Assembly: GCA_963790585.1 (NCBI GenBank)
Contig: CAWBOY010000006.1
Coordinates: forward strand, 124,001 to 188,000
DNA: 64,000 nt
Reading direction: 5' to 3'
Origin: CAWBOY01 sp963790585
Lineage (GTDB): Bacteria; Planctomycetota; Planctomycetia; Gemmatales; Gemmataceae
Shown: piece by piece, positions 46,190 through 54,897 of the stretch
How the letters are laid out: each line of letters starts with the position of its first letter
Position numbering within the stretch: position 1 is the first letter of the stretch
Made by a program: the position numbers and the translations under genes
Notes under the pieces: generated by a model
Told to the model about the DNA's origin: nothing
What the model saw: only the letters and a program-made list of their open reading frames with translations
Database searches by the model: none

Positions 46190-47938
46190 TCAATGAGCGG
46201 CTGGACGGTTTCGACCGCACGGGCAATTACCGTGGCCAGTTCCAGCCTCTCCTTGCGGAGTTCGATTTTGCCCCGCATGACACGGGACACGTCGAGCAGG
46301 TCGTCCACCAGCCGGACCAGTTGGTGGACCTGCCGCTCCATCATGTCCCGTGACCGCTCGACGGTGGCCGCATCGAGCCTGCGGCATCTTGAGGATTTGC
46401 AGCGAGTTGCGGATCGGAGCCAGGGGGTTGCGCAGTTCGTGGGCCAGGGTCGCCAGGAACTCGTCTTTGCGGCGGTCGGCTTCCTTTAACGCCTCTTCGG
46501 CGAGTTTCCTTTCGGTATAGTCGTCGATGACACCTACCAAACGGTAGAACTGCCCCTCAGTATTTCTAACCGGAAAGGCGCGATCTCGGACCCAACGAAT
46601 GGACCCGTCCGGTCGCACGACTCGATACTCTTTGTCGGTTTGTTCACCACGACTTTGGTTCTCCAAAACAGCGATTCGCACACGTTCCCGGTCATCAGGA
46701 TGGACAGCATCCATGAACGACCTAGGATTTTCGTAGAGGGTCTGGCAAGGCCGTCCCCAGACGCGCTCAAAGGCAGGGCTAATGTAAAGCAGTTGAGTAG
46801 TCTGCGGATCAGTCATCCAGAAAATCTCATTAACGTTTTCCGCAAGCTGGCGGAAACGCTCCTCCGACTCAGCCAGCACTTTTTCCGCCCTTAGGCGGTC
46901 GGTAACGTCTATGGCCATGCCGCCAACCAGGGCTGGATTTCCTCCAGCCCCCAAAATCGGGAACTTGCTGACGACCGAGTGATGAACAATCCCATCCGGT
47001 TGTTCCAAAGTTTCAATGACTTGCACACCCGCCTCACTCAGAAGTGCTTTATGGTCATTTTGCTTGAACTGTGCCGCCGTCTCGGGCGGAAATATCTCGT
47101 CGTCAGTCCTGCCATAAAGCGCGTCTCGTGTGCCGCGGAACGCGCGCACCGCAGCGTCATTGGCGTAAACGTAGCAACCTTTTAGATCCTTGATCCAGGC
47201 CAGGCCAGGCAGGTGGTCCATGAAACGGGCAAAACGTTGCTCGCTTTGCCGGAGCGCCTCCTCGACCCGCTTTCTCTCAGTCACGTCCTCGGCAACATAA
47301 GAGCAGCGGGACCGGCCTGAGGGAAGGCGCTCGATGCAGTAAACGATGGCTGATACCCAGCGGCGGTCGCCCGGCGTCTCGTGCGGGTATTCAAAGCTGC
47401 CCTCCAGCGTATACTTGAACGCGTTGGAGACGAGATTGAGGACAATCTTCTCCCACATGCTTTGGTCCACATAGACTGGTTCCAAAAGGGGCGGACAATC
47501 TACGCGCAGTTCGATTCCAGCCTTCTCGCAAGCCGATCGGAAGTTGCTGGCAAGTTCAGCAGTGAGGGAGGCCAAATCGGTCGGCTCGTAGGACGCCTGG
47601 ATTCGCCCCGCCTCGATCCGGGAAAAATCAAGCAAAGTGTTGACCAACTTTTTCAAGCGCAGTGCATTACGCTGAGCGAGTGCCAAACGCTCCTGCTGGC
47701 GCGGCGTAGGCGACTCCTCGGTGTCGGCCAACGCATCCTCGACCGGCGCAAGCATCAGGGTCAAAGGCGTACGGAATTCGTGGCTGACGTTGGAGAAGAA
47801 GACGGTCTTGGCCCGGTCCAGTTCGGCCAATGCCTCAGCGCGCTTACGTTCCTCTTCGTAGGCTCGAGCGTTGGCGACTGTGGTCGCAACCTGACCGGCA
47901 AGCAAGTCCATGAATCCCTTATAGCTGTCATCGAACAC
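46190..47938 (-). CDS. Hybrid histidine kinase 1, central fragment
   Basis: Contains a first HisKA domain (VFFSNVSHEFRTPLTLML with the phospho-His). The following HATPase domain is cut short at NLVSNAFKYTLEGS and runs straight into the end of a PAS domain (FEYPHETPGDRRW to VAEDVTERKR). Two more PAS domains follow (WIKDLKGCYVYANDAAV; IFWMTDPQTTQLLYISPAF), then a second HisKA (FLATLAHELRNPLAPIRNSLQILK). At 46371-46380 the frame is lost; adding GC at GGC/GCTC gives ALDAATVERSRDMMERQ, which continues to about 46165. Confidence 0.8.
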   Translation of the reverse strand: MFDDSYKGFMDLLAGQVATTVANARAYEEERKRAEALAELDRAKTVFFSNVSHEFRTPLTLMLAPVEDALADTEESPTPRQQERLALAQRNALRLKKLVNTLLDFSRIEAGRIQASYEPTDLASLTAELASNFRSACEKAGIELRVDCPPLLEPVYVDQSMWEKIVLNLVSNAFKYTLEGSFEYPHETPGDRRWVSAIVYCIERLPSGRSRCSYVAEDVTERKRVEEALRQSEQRFARFMDHLPGLAWIKDLKGCYVYANDAAVRAFRGTRDALYGRTDDEIFPPETAAQFKQNDHKALLSEAGVQVIETLEQPDGIVHHSVVSKFPILGAGGNPALVGGMAIDVTDRLRAEKVLAESEERFRQLAENVNEIFWMTDPQTTQLLYISPAFERVWGRPCQTLYENPRSFMDAVHPDDRERVRIAVLENQSRGEQTDKEYRVVRPDGSIRWVRDRAFPVRNTEGQFYRLVGVIDDYTERKLAEEALKEADRRKDEFLATLAHELRNPLAPIRNSLQILKMPQARCGHRRAVTGHDGAAGPPTGPAGGRPARRVPCHAGQNRTPQGEAGTGHGNCPCGRNRPAAH

Positions 47939-48028
47939 CAGCCGGGGCTGGCCCCGGCCACTACGAAACCAGCCAGTTAAGCCTGACCCGGCTTTGCCAT
48001 CGGGAGGACGACGGCCCGCTCCGGCGAC

Positions 48029-48931
48029 TCAGGCCACACGCCACCCGGCAGCAACCCGAACCGCTTCTGCAAGTCCGTTACGAACGCGGGACGGCCCGAC
48101 TGAAGCACGGAATGTAGCGGCCATCCAATTTGGCGCGCACTCCGCATCCACCAAATCGACGCTCCGAGGCGAGGCGGCCGACGTTTCGGGTAAGCCAGAG
48201 ACTCCCGCGAGACGTGCCGTCTTGGCGTCGGCATCGAGTAGGTAGATCAGGACGAAAGGGAGGTCGTGGCGGTTCTCACCAAGCGTTCGAGCGGCAGCCT
48301 GGCAGGCTTCCTCGGCGTATTTTGCTTCTTCGTTCGTGCGAGCCGCCAATTCTCGCAAAGTCCTGAGCCGACGCTCTCCAATCGTCCGTTCGGTATCTTC
48401 CGTTACCACACAAAGAATTCCGCCGACAGCACCTTCGTCGTCAGGAATCGGGCTGTACGAAAAGGTGTGGTATGTCTCTTCCCGAAAGCCCTGCCGCTCT
48501 AGGAAGAGCAACAATCCCTCGTCCCAAGTGGCCTGCCCGGTGCGAACGACGGACTCGGCACGAGGTCCGATGTCGTCCCAAATCTCCGACCAGACCTCAC
48601 GCGCCGCTCGGCCCAACGCCCACGGATGTTTTGGCCCGAGGCTCATGCGGGCGTAAGCGTCGTTATAGAAAAAAGTGAAGTCTGGTCCCCAACCCAGCCA
48701 CATAGCATACCGGGAGTCAAGCATAATTCGCGCGGCGATCTTGAGGCTCTGCGGCCATCCGACAACTGGCCCGAGCGCGGTCTTTGACCAGTCGAACGCG
48801 CGGGTGCGTTCTCCCATCTCACCGCCACCGGCGAGGAACGCGAACGGGTCTTGTTCCAAATTTGATTTGCCTCTCCGGTTCATCTCCATTCCCCAATCAT
48901 CGTCGGCGAACAGTTTGCAAGCGTTTGGCAC
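48029..48931 (-). CDS. Hybrid histidine kinase 1, N-terminal fragment (PAS and GAF)
   Basis: The sensor end of kinase 1. A PAS-type domain (FDWSKTALGPVVGWPQSLK, FTFFYNDAYARMSLGPKHPWALG) is followed by a GAF-type domain (LPFVLIYLLDADAKTARLAG). The frame breaks at GCGCGC (48132-48139). Adding GC continues as RQIGWPLHSVLQSGRPAFVTDLQ. A TAA then lies at about 47977 and a C-run break near 47955 before the central fragment. The whole kinase would be about 1190 residues. Confidence 0.78.
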   Translation of the reverse strand: MPNACKLFADDDWGMEMNRRGKSNLEQDPFAFLAGGGEMGERTRAFDWSKTALGPVVGWPQSLKIAARIMLDSRYAMWLGWGPDFTFFYNDAYARMSLGPKHPWALGRAAREVWSEIWDDIGPRAESVVRTGQATWDEGLLLFLERQGFREETYHTFSYSPIPDDEGAVGGILCVVTEDTERTIGERRLRTLRELAARTNEEAKYAEEACQAAARTLGENRHDLPFVLIYLLDADAKTARLAGVSGLPETSAASPRSVDLVDAECAPNWMAATFRASVGPSRVRNGLAEAVRVAAGWRVA

Positions 48932-49026
48932 TGCGGCTAGTAGGTCATTCTCGCGCCCTTGATCCGGCAGTGATCAGGAGCTTACACCTATGTCACGGCT
49001 TCAATCGAGACTAACGACAAGCTCTC

Positions 49027-49728
49027 CTACTTATAGGGCCGTTTCAGGTCGGCCAGAATTCCCTCTAGGATTTTTGGCTCTGGTGGTTTAACGAGATGGT
49101 GATTGAATCCGGCTTCTGCGGTGCGACGACGATCTTCCTGCTGACCCCAGCCAGTTAGCGCTACCAGCACGACTTTTTTCAAGTTGGGCTTTTCCCGAAT
49201 TCGGCGAGCGGTTTCGTATCCGTCCATCCTAGGCATTCCAATGTCCATCAAAACAAGGTCTGGCGTATACGTCTTCGTCATCTCCAATGCCGCCACGCCG
49301 CTAAACGCCACCCGAACTTCATGTCCCTGAAAACGCAGTAACATCGAAAGACTGTTGGCGGCATCTTGGTTGTCATCGACGACCAAGATGCGGTAGCCCG
49401 ATGGCGAAAGTGGCTTATGAGCTTGCTGGTCCGATGCCGCGCGATGCTCCTGGTTAAGTTGCTGTTCCGAAATCGGTAGCCGGACGATGAATTCACTTCC
49501 TTTGCCAAGTCCTTCGCTGCGCGCCTCGACCGTGCCGTTGTGCATCTCCACGAGGTTCTTCACCAACGTAAGGCCTATGCCGAGGCCGCCTTGAGCTTTT
49601 GTGGAAGCGTGGTCTACCTGCACGAACAACTCAAAAATGCGGGGCAGCATGAGCGGGTCTATGCCAATACCGCTGTCGCGGACCCGCAATACGGCCATGT
49701 CCGGCAGTCTCGTACAGCTGTTAGCCAA
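49027..49728 (-). CDS. Hybrid histidine kinase 2, C-terminal fragment (ATPase end and receiver)
   Basis: Holds the G1/G2 boxes of HATPase_c (VRDSGIGIDPLMLP, QGGLGIGLTLVKNLVEMHNGT) and a receiver domain (RILVVDDNQDAANSLSMLL, LVLMDIGMPRMDG, KPPEPK). It joins the larger upstream fragment near 49715 with a one-base break. The sequence closely parallels the C-terminus of kinase 1. Confidence 0.85.
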   Translation of the reverse strand: MANSCTRLPDMAVLRVRDSGIGIDPLMLPRIFELFVQVDHASTKAQGGLGIGLTLVKNLVEMHNGTVEARSEGLGKGSEFIVRLPISEQQLNQEHRAASDQQAHKPLSPSGYRILVVDDNQDAANSLSMLLRFQGHEVRVAFSGVAALEMTKTYTPDLVLMDIGMPRMDGYETARRIREKPNLKKVVLVALTGWGQQEDRRRTAEAGFNHHLVKPPEPKILEGILADLKRPYK

Positions 49729-52700
49729 ATAAGTCCGTTCGGTTCGGTGTACTTGGCGGCATTGGTCAAGAGGTTTCCGACAACTTGGGCGAGCCGAATC
49801 GGGTCCGCGTCGATGGGTAGAGATTCTGTTGGGAGCGATATACTCACTTGATGTCCCTGGGCGTCCACGAGCGGCTGCACTGTCTCGACCGCGCGGGCGA
49901 CCACTGTGGCGAGTTCGATGCGCTCCCTGCGCAATTCGATCTTACCCCGCATAACCCGTGACACGTCCAGGAGGTCGTCCACGAGGCGAACCAGATGATG
50001 CACCTGGCGCTCCATCATGTCTCGAGACCGTTCGAGGGTCGCCATATCGAGTCTGGTCATTTTGAGGATTTGCAGCGAGTTGCGGATCGGAGCCAGCGGA
50101 TTCCGAAGTTCGTGTGCCAGGGTTGCCAGGAACTCGTCCTTGCGGCGGTCAGCGTCCCGCAGCGCCTGATAAAGCTGCGTATTTTCGATGGCGACCGCCG
50201 CCCGATTAGCCAAATCGGTCGCCAGCGCGAGGTCGGCTTCGGAGTACCTGTGGCCAGACTCAGCTGTGGCAAATGTGAGTACGCCGAGTGATTTGCCGGA
50301 AACGACTAGCGGCACGCAGATGTAGGATTTCAGGCCTAGCGAACGCATCAGGCGCAGATGGCGTTCGTCCTTTGTGCCCTGAATCAGCATTTCGTCGGTA
50401 ATTTCGCTAATACGCTCCGGCCTGCCACTGCGAAGGACAGCGAAGGCACCGCTGGCTGCTTGAGGGTCCGGCGGATAATCCCGCATCAACTCTCGCACCA
50501 GAGCGATCTTCTTAGCGTCTTGGTGGGCGACTGCCAGCCGCCGCAAGTTGCCATCCTCGTCTGCCAAGTCGACGGTAGACCAGTCGGCGAAGTAAGGGAC
50601 GGCCAAATTCGCTACCTTTTGCAAGGTGCTTTCGTAATCAACCACTCCGGCCAACTCAGCGCTAGCCTCAGCTAGATAGCGAGAGGATTCCTCGGCCTTC
50701 TTCTGCTCGTGGATGTCAGTCCTCGTTCCAAACCAACGGGCAACACGCCCCGATCCGTCCTGGACGGCTACGGTCCTCACGAGATGCCAGCGATACGATT
50801 GCTGACGCCGATTCAGGAGTCGGAATTCCATCTCGAACGGTGAGCCGGTTTTGAGGGACACAGCCCAACGCTCGTTCGCTATCGGGGCGTCGTCAGGGTG
50901 CAAGATTTGGCCCCAGGCCTCGTTGCTGACCGTCTGCGGCAGCTCGGTGAACTCAGTCCAGCGGCGGTTGAGGTAATCGATGGCACCGTCCGGTCCGGCG
51001 GTCCACACAATCTGTGGCATAGCGTCTGCGAGTTGGCGAAGGCGCTGCTCGCTACGCAGGAGTTCCGCGCCGGCGGCTTTCCGCTCAATGAACTGGCCGA
51101 GGTTCCCGGCCACCATTCCCATTACCTCCAATAGGTCGGCATCTGGCTCTCGGATGCGCCGCGCGAAAAACTCAATCACGCCAAATGTCCGGTCGCCGAC
51201 CAAGACAGGTAAGGCTAAGGCACTACGTAGTCCGTCATTGACGGCGGTGGCGAGCCGGAGGAAATTCCCGTCAAGGGCGATGTCGAGGATCCAGTCGGGT
51301 TCGCCATTTTTCCACACTCGGCCTGGTAGTCCTTCCCCCAGTTGAAACGTGCGGCTGCAACTGGCCGCCTCAAACTCGCTCACTTGAACGCCGGGTCGGC
51401 TCCAACTTTTCGGGCTCTCGAGCGCTGTACCGTCTTCACTAACGGACCAGAATAAGCCTATATCCCAGGCGAGGTTTTCGCACACCGCTCGGAGGGCGCC
51501 GCCAATTCCGTCCTCCAAGCCCACCGGTTCGCTCAGTGCGTGAGTCACGGCAAGCCGCGCGTTCCTGTTTTGTTCGGCCCGTTTCCGCTCGGTTATGTCC
51601 CGGAACACAAGCACGCTGCCTACGATATTGCCTTGGGCGTCGCGGATAGGCGCAGCGCTGTCGTCGATAGGCCGTTCAGCACCGTCTTTGGCGATCAAGA
51701 TCGTATGATTTGCTAAGCCGACGACGACACCCTCCCTAAGCACTCGATCGGCAGGGTTCTCGACCGGCTGTCGGGTTTTCTCGTTTATGATGACAAACAC
51801 GTCATGCAGGGCGCAGCCGGCCGCTTCTTCGGTCGTCCACCCGATCAGTCTCTCAGCAACCGGGTTGAGGAAGTCCACACGGCCCTCGGCGTCCGTGCTA
51901 ATGACGGCATCGCCAATACTGGCCAGAGTTACGTGAAGACGCTCTCGCTCCTGCCTGATGAGACGAGCATTTTCCTCGGCCACTCGGCGGGCCGCTGCTT
52001 CTTCCACAAGGCGGCGGGCGTTATCCTCCGATCGCTTGCGCTCGGTCAAGTCCCTTGTGATCTTCGAGAAACCTCGGAAATCCCCAGAATCGTCGTAGAG
52101 GGCCGTGATGACGACGTTGGCCCAAAACGGCCTACCGTCCTTGCGAATTCGCCAACCCTCATCCTCGAATCGGCCTTCGGCTTTTGCGACTGTCAGCTCG
52201 TGCGCAGGCCAAGCCCGGTCGATAGCGTCCTGGGGGTAGAAACGGGAAAAGTGCTGACCGATAATCTCCTCAGCCCGGTATCCCTTTATTCGCTCAGCGC
52301 CTGTATTCCACGAAGCGACATGGCCTTGCGGGTCCAGCAGGAAGATAGCGTAGTCGCTGGCCCCTTCGACCAGGAGCCGGAACCGCTCTTCACTACGGCG
52401 CAGCGCCTCCTCGGCCTGCTTCCGTAAGGTCAAGTCACGAGTGACCTTCGAGAAGCCCTGCAGATCGCCCTCCTCGTTTCGCAGTGCCGTGATGACGACG
52501 TTAGCCCAAAAGCGCGTACCGTCCCTGCGAATTCGCCAGCCCTCGTCTTCAAAGCGGCCTTCAGCCTTGGCGACCTTGAGTTCGTGGGCGGGCCAGCCTC
52601 GGTCGATGGCGTCCTGGGGGTAAAAGCGAGAAAAGTGCTGGCCGATAATTTCCTCGCCGCGGTACTGCTTAATAAGTTCGGCCCCGGAGTTCCAAGAGGC

Positions 52701-53222
52701 GACATAGCCCTCTTGGTCGAGCATAAAGATGGCGTAATCGGAAGTGCCGTGGACCAGGCGCCGAAGTAGCTCGGCCTCCTTCGTAGCCCTTTGTTTGTCC
52801 TGGAAGAGGTCAACGAACCCTCGTACTTTGGACTGGAGAACTATCGGCAGGAGCGGCTTCCCTAGAATGTCCACGGCACCGAGAGCATACGCCCGCTCCA
52901 TCTGCGAGCGATCGATGTCGCCCGTGGTCAAGAAGATGATCGGCGTGTGGCTAGAACGGTCATTGCCCCGGATCAGCTTGGCCGTGTCGAAGCCGCTAAT
53001 GCCGGGCATTAATAGGTCGAGCAGAATGACAGCGAACTCCTCGAACTTTACCCACTGCAATGCTTCCTCGCTGGAACGGGCGCTTACGACGTTTTGGTCA
53101 AGCTCTTCGAGAATCGCCCGCAGCGAGAGAACAGTAGCTGGATTATCGACTACTAGCAGAATGGCGGCCTTCTTAGGCGGCCGGACGCGAGGATGGCTCG
53201 GGGATTCGGGCAATTCCGCCAT
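49659..53222 (-). CDS. Hybrid histidine kinase 2, REC-PAS-PAS-PAS-GAF-PAS-GAF-HisKA part
   Basis: A cytoplasmic multi-sensor kinase of about 1400 residues with its C-terminal fragment. In order: an N-terminal receiver (ILLVVDNPATVLSLRAIL, VILLDLLMPG); two nearly identical PAS domains (IFMLDQEGYVASWNSGAE; IFLLDPQGHVASWNTGAE, both with GEEIIGQHFSRF or AEEIIGQHFSRF); a third PAS (ISTDAEGRVDFLNPVAE); GAF; PAS (VWTAGPDGAIDYLNRRW); GAF; HisKA (FLATLAHELRNPLAPIRNSL) and the HATPase N box. I chose ATG 53222 (MAELPESPSHPRVRPPKK), because the frame upstream lacks homology. No membrane segments are visible. Confidence 0.88.
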   Translation of the reverse strand: MAELPESPSHPRVRPPKKAAILLVVDNPATVLSLRAILEELDQNVVSARSSEEALQWVKFEEFAVILLDLLMPGISGFDTAKLIRGNDRSSHTPIIFLTTGDIDRSQMERAYALGAVDILGKPLLPIVLQSKVRGFVDLFQDKQRATKEAELLRRLVHGTSDYAIFMLDQEGYVASWNSGAELIKQYRGEEIIGQHFSRFYPQDAIDRGWPAHELKVAKAEGRFEDEGWRIRRDGTRFWANVVITALRNEEGDLQGFSKVTRDLTLRKQAEEALRRSEERFRLLVEGASDYAIFLLDPQGHVASWNTGAERIKGYRAEEIIGQHFSRFYPQDAIDRAWPAHELTVAKAEGRFEDEGWRIRKDGRPFWANVVITALYDDSGDFRGFSKITRDLTERKRSEDNARRLVEEAAARRVAEENARLIRQERERLHVTLASIGDAVISTDAEGRVDFLNPVAERLIGWTTEEAAGCALHDVFVIINEKTRQPVENPADRVLREGVVVGLANHTILIAKDGAERPIDDSAAPIRDAQGNIVGSVLVFRDITERKRAEQNRNARLAVTHALSEPVGLEDGIGGALRAVCENLAWDIGLFWSVSEDGTALESPKSWSRPGVQVSEFEAASCSRTFQLGEGLPGRVWKNGEPDWILDIALDGNFLRLATAVNDGLRSALALPVLVGDRTFGVIEFFARRIREPDADLLEVMGMVAGNLGQFIERKAAGAELLRSEQRLRQLADAMPQIVWTAGPDGAIDYLNRRWTEFTELPQTVSNEAWGQILHPDDAPIANERWAVSLKTGSPFEMEFRLLNRRQQSYRWHLVRTVAVQDGSGRVARWFGTRTDIHEQKKAEESSRYLAEASAELAGVVDYESTLQKVANLAVPYFADWSTVDLADEDGNLRRLAVAHQDAKKIALVRELMRDYPPDPQAASGAFAVLRSGRPERISEITDEMLIQGTKDERHLRLMRSLGLKSYICVPLVVSGKSLGVLTFATAESGHRYSEADLALATDLANRAAVAIENTQLYQALRDADRRKDEFLATLAHELRNPLAPIRNSLQILKMTRLDMATLERSRDMMERQVHHLVRLVDDLLDVSRVMRGKIELRRERIELATVVARAVETVQPLVDAQGHQVSISLPTESLPIDADPIRLAQVVGNLLTNAAKYTEPNGLIWLTAVRDCRTWPYCGSATAVLA

Positions 53223-53336
53223 GTGCCGCCTTAATGAGTAGAATCGTTGCTGAATCGGGCGTATACTTAAGCGTCCGCTGACGGTCCGTTCGACGCAAAA
53301 GGTAATTTTACCGAAGGATGCTGCTTCGGACAGCAT

Positions 53337-53650
53337 TCGCTTAAGGACATTGGCGCACTACATCGACCGTCACGGCAGACTTCGCAATAAAGTGGATAGT
53401 GTAGCGGGCTGCCAACCGAAATGCGCCAACAACCTTCGATTACGACCAGGACCGCTTCCGTTCCTTCATTCTCGCCGCTGTAAGTTTCGCCGGTCACCGT
53501 CGGTTCATCCGCCTGAAAAAGACGCTGGCCTAGCAAAGCCAAGCGCTTTTCGATTGCAACGGGTTGGGCGTAGTGTATGATACAGATGCTGCCTGGTTGC
53601 CGGTAGGAATTCAGTGAACGTAAAGAATCGCTACATAAGTATTTAGGTGC
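53337..53650. other. Intergenic, no convincing gene
   Basis: A minus-strand frame (53725-53267) covers this stretch but begins inside the tRNA antisense and looks spurious. Its middle (EAVLVVIEGCWRISVGSPLHYP) has no family I know. Confidence 0.4.
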
Positions 53651-53724
53651 GTCCTCGTAGCTCAATTGGATAGAGCGTTGGCCTCCGAAGCCGAAGGTTA
53701 CAGGTTCGACTCCTGTCGAGGACA
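53651..53724 (+). tRNA. tRNA-Arg (anticodon CCG)
   Basis: A 74-base cloverleaf. The acceptor stem GTCCTCG pairs with CGAGGAC, and the D arm is GCTCAATTGGATAGAGC. The anticodon loop CTCCGAA carries CCG, and the T arm is CAGGTTCGACTCCTG. The discriminator base is A. CCA is not encoded. Confidence 0.95.
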
Positions 53725-53787
53725 TTTTGCTCGAGTCAGTTTTTCAGTGAATCCTTCCATTCATTATTACCCCGGCACGAAATTAGA

Positions 53788-54843
53788 TCAACCTAATTCC
53801 ATTGGAGCGGCATATTGGGTCTGCGGATGAAGGAAATAACTCATAACATGTCGAGGCATCCCGCTCAACTTCCTCATGAATCCGAACAACCGCTCTTGCA
53901 ACGTCGGCTTGTCCGGCGGCAGGCCAGCCTTGTTGATGTTCCCCTTCATGTCATTGTTCAAATATTCCACCGGATTGAGTTCCGGCGAATACGTCGGCAG
54001 GTAAAACAACTCGATCTGCTCCTGACGCGCCTCTACCCAGGACTGTACCTCCGCCTTGGTGTGGGAGCCCAACTGGTCCACGATCAACAGAATCTTCCGC
54101 TTCGCCCCACTGATCAAGAGAGTCAAGAACTGGAGAAAGACTTCCGCCGTGAACGACCCCTTGTACGTCATAAAACGCACCGTGCCCTCATTGCTGATCG
54201 CCGAGATCTGATTGACCCGCAGATGTGGTTGCGGCACCTCCATGGTGGCACGCTCGCCCCGGCGGGCATAACCCGAACCGGGATGGTGGTCGGCCTGCAC
54301 GCCAACCTCATCCGCCCACAAAATCTCCGCGTTGTCTCGTTGGGCTTGGGCCTCAATGGCCGGATAGGTATCCTGCAACCACTGTTCGACTTCATCGGGA
54401 TCTTGGTGACGCGACTTGCGGGCGGGCTTTTTGGAGGTGTAGCCCCAGCGTTGGAGATACTTGCCCACGGTGCGTAGGGCCAGTTCGATGCCGAGATCTC
54501 TTCGGATGAGGTCGGCGACGGCTTGGCGTGTCCACAGGGCGTGTTTCAGGCCCACTTGCTGGGGCGAGAAGTAGTCGATCTGGTCGCGAATGGTTTGAGC
54601 TTGGGCCTCGGAGAGCATACGGCCCGAGCCCAAAGGCCGGCCGGTGCGCCCGCCGGGCAGGGCGTCCAAGCCTTCGGCGTAATAGGCGGTATTCCAGCGG
54701 GAGATGGTTTCGCGGCGGACGCCGAGGAGTTCGGCGAGATCGGTTTCGGAATAGCCAAGCTCCAAGCCATGCAAGGCACGCAAACGCAAGGTCTCCAACG
54801 AATCGTCCGAGAGATGGCGGGCATCGGGAAGAGTAATAGACAT
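53788..54843 (-). CDS. IS630-family transposase
   Basis: A 351-residue DDE transposase, apparently intact. The N-terminal helix-turn-helix region is LGYSETDLAELLGVRRETISRWNTAY. The catalytic triad is visible as ILWADEVGV (D), LLIVDQLGSH (D) and LPTYSPELNPVEYL (E). I chose ATG 54843 (MSITLPDARHLSD), with GAGGTG upstream; the frame extends to 54897. IS630 elements insert at TA. The terminal repeats are not clear by eye. It lies just after the stop of the BSP-type peptidase. Confidence 0.9.
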   Translation of the reverse strand: MSITLPDARHLSDDSLETLRLRALHGLELGYSETDLAELLGVRRETISRWNTAYYAEGLDALPGGRTGRPLGSGRMLSEAQAQTIRDQIDYFSPQQVGLKHALWTRQAVADLIRRDLGIELALRTVGKYLQRWGYTSKKPARKSRHQDPDEVEQWLQDTYPAIEAQAQRDNAEILWADEVGVQADHHPGSGYARRGERATMEVPQPHLRVNQISAISNEGTVRFMTYKGSFTAEVFLQFLTLLISGAKRKILLIVDQLGSHTKAEVQSWVEARQEQIELFYLPTYSPELNPVEYLNNDMKGNINKAGLPPDKPTLQERLFGFMRKLSGMPRHVMSYFLHPQTQYAAPMELG

Positions 54844-54897
54844 AGTAACACCTCGAAGCTCGGGCTGAGGTACTTGTAATTCTAGATTAGTGAGCAA

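Noticed and set aside
53267..53725. A 152-residue minus-strand open frame starting MSSTGVEPVTFG
   Set aside because: Its beginning is antisense to the tRNA-Arg gene, a classic spurious ORF seen opposite tRNAs. The rest has no recognisable domain.
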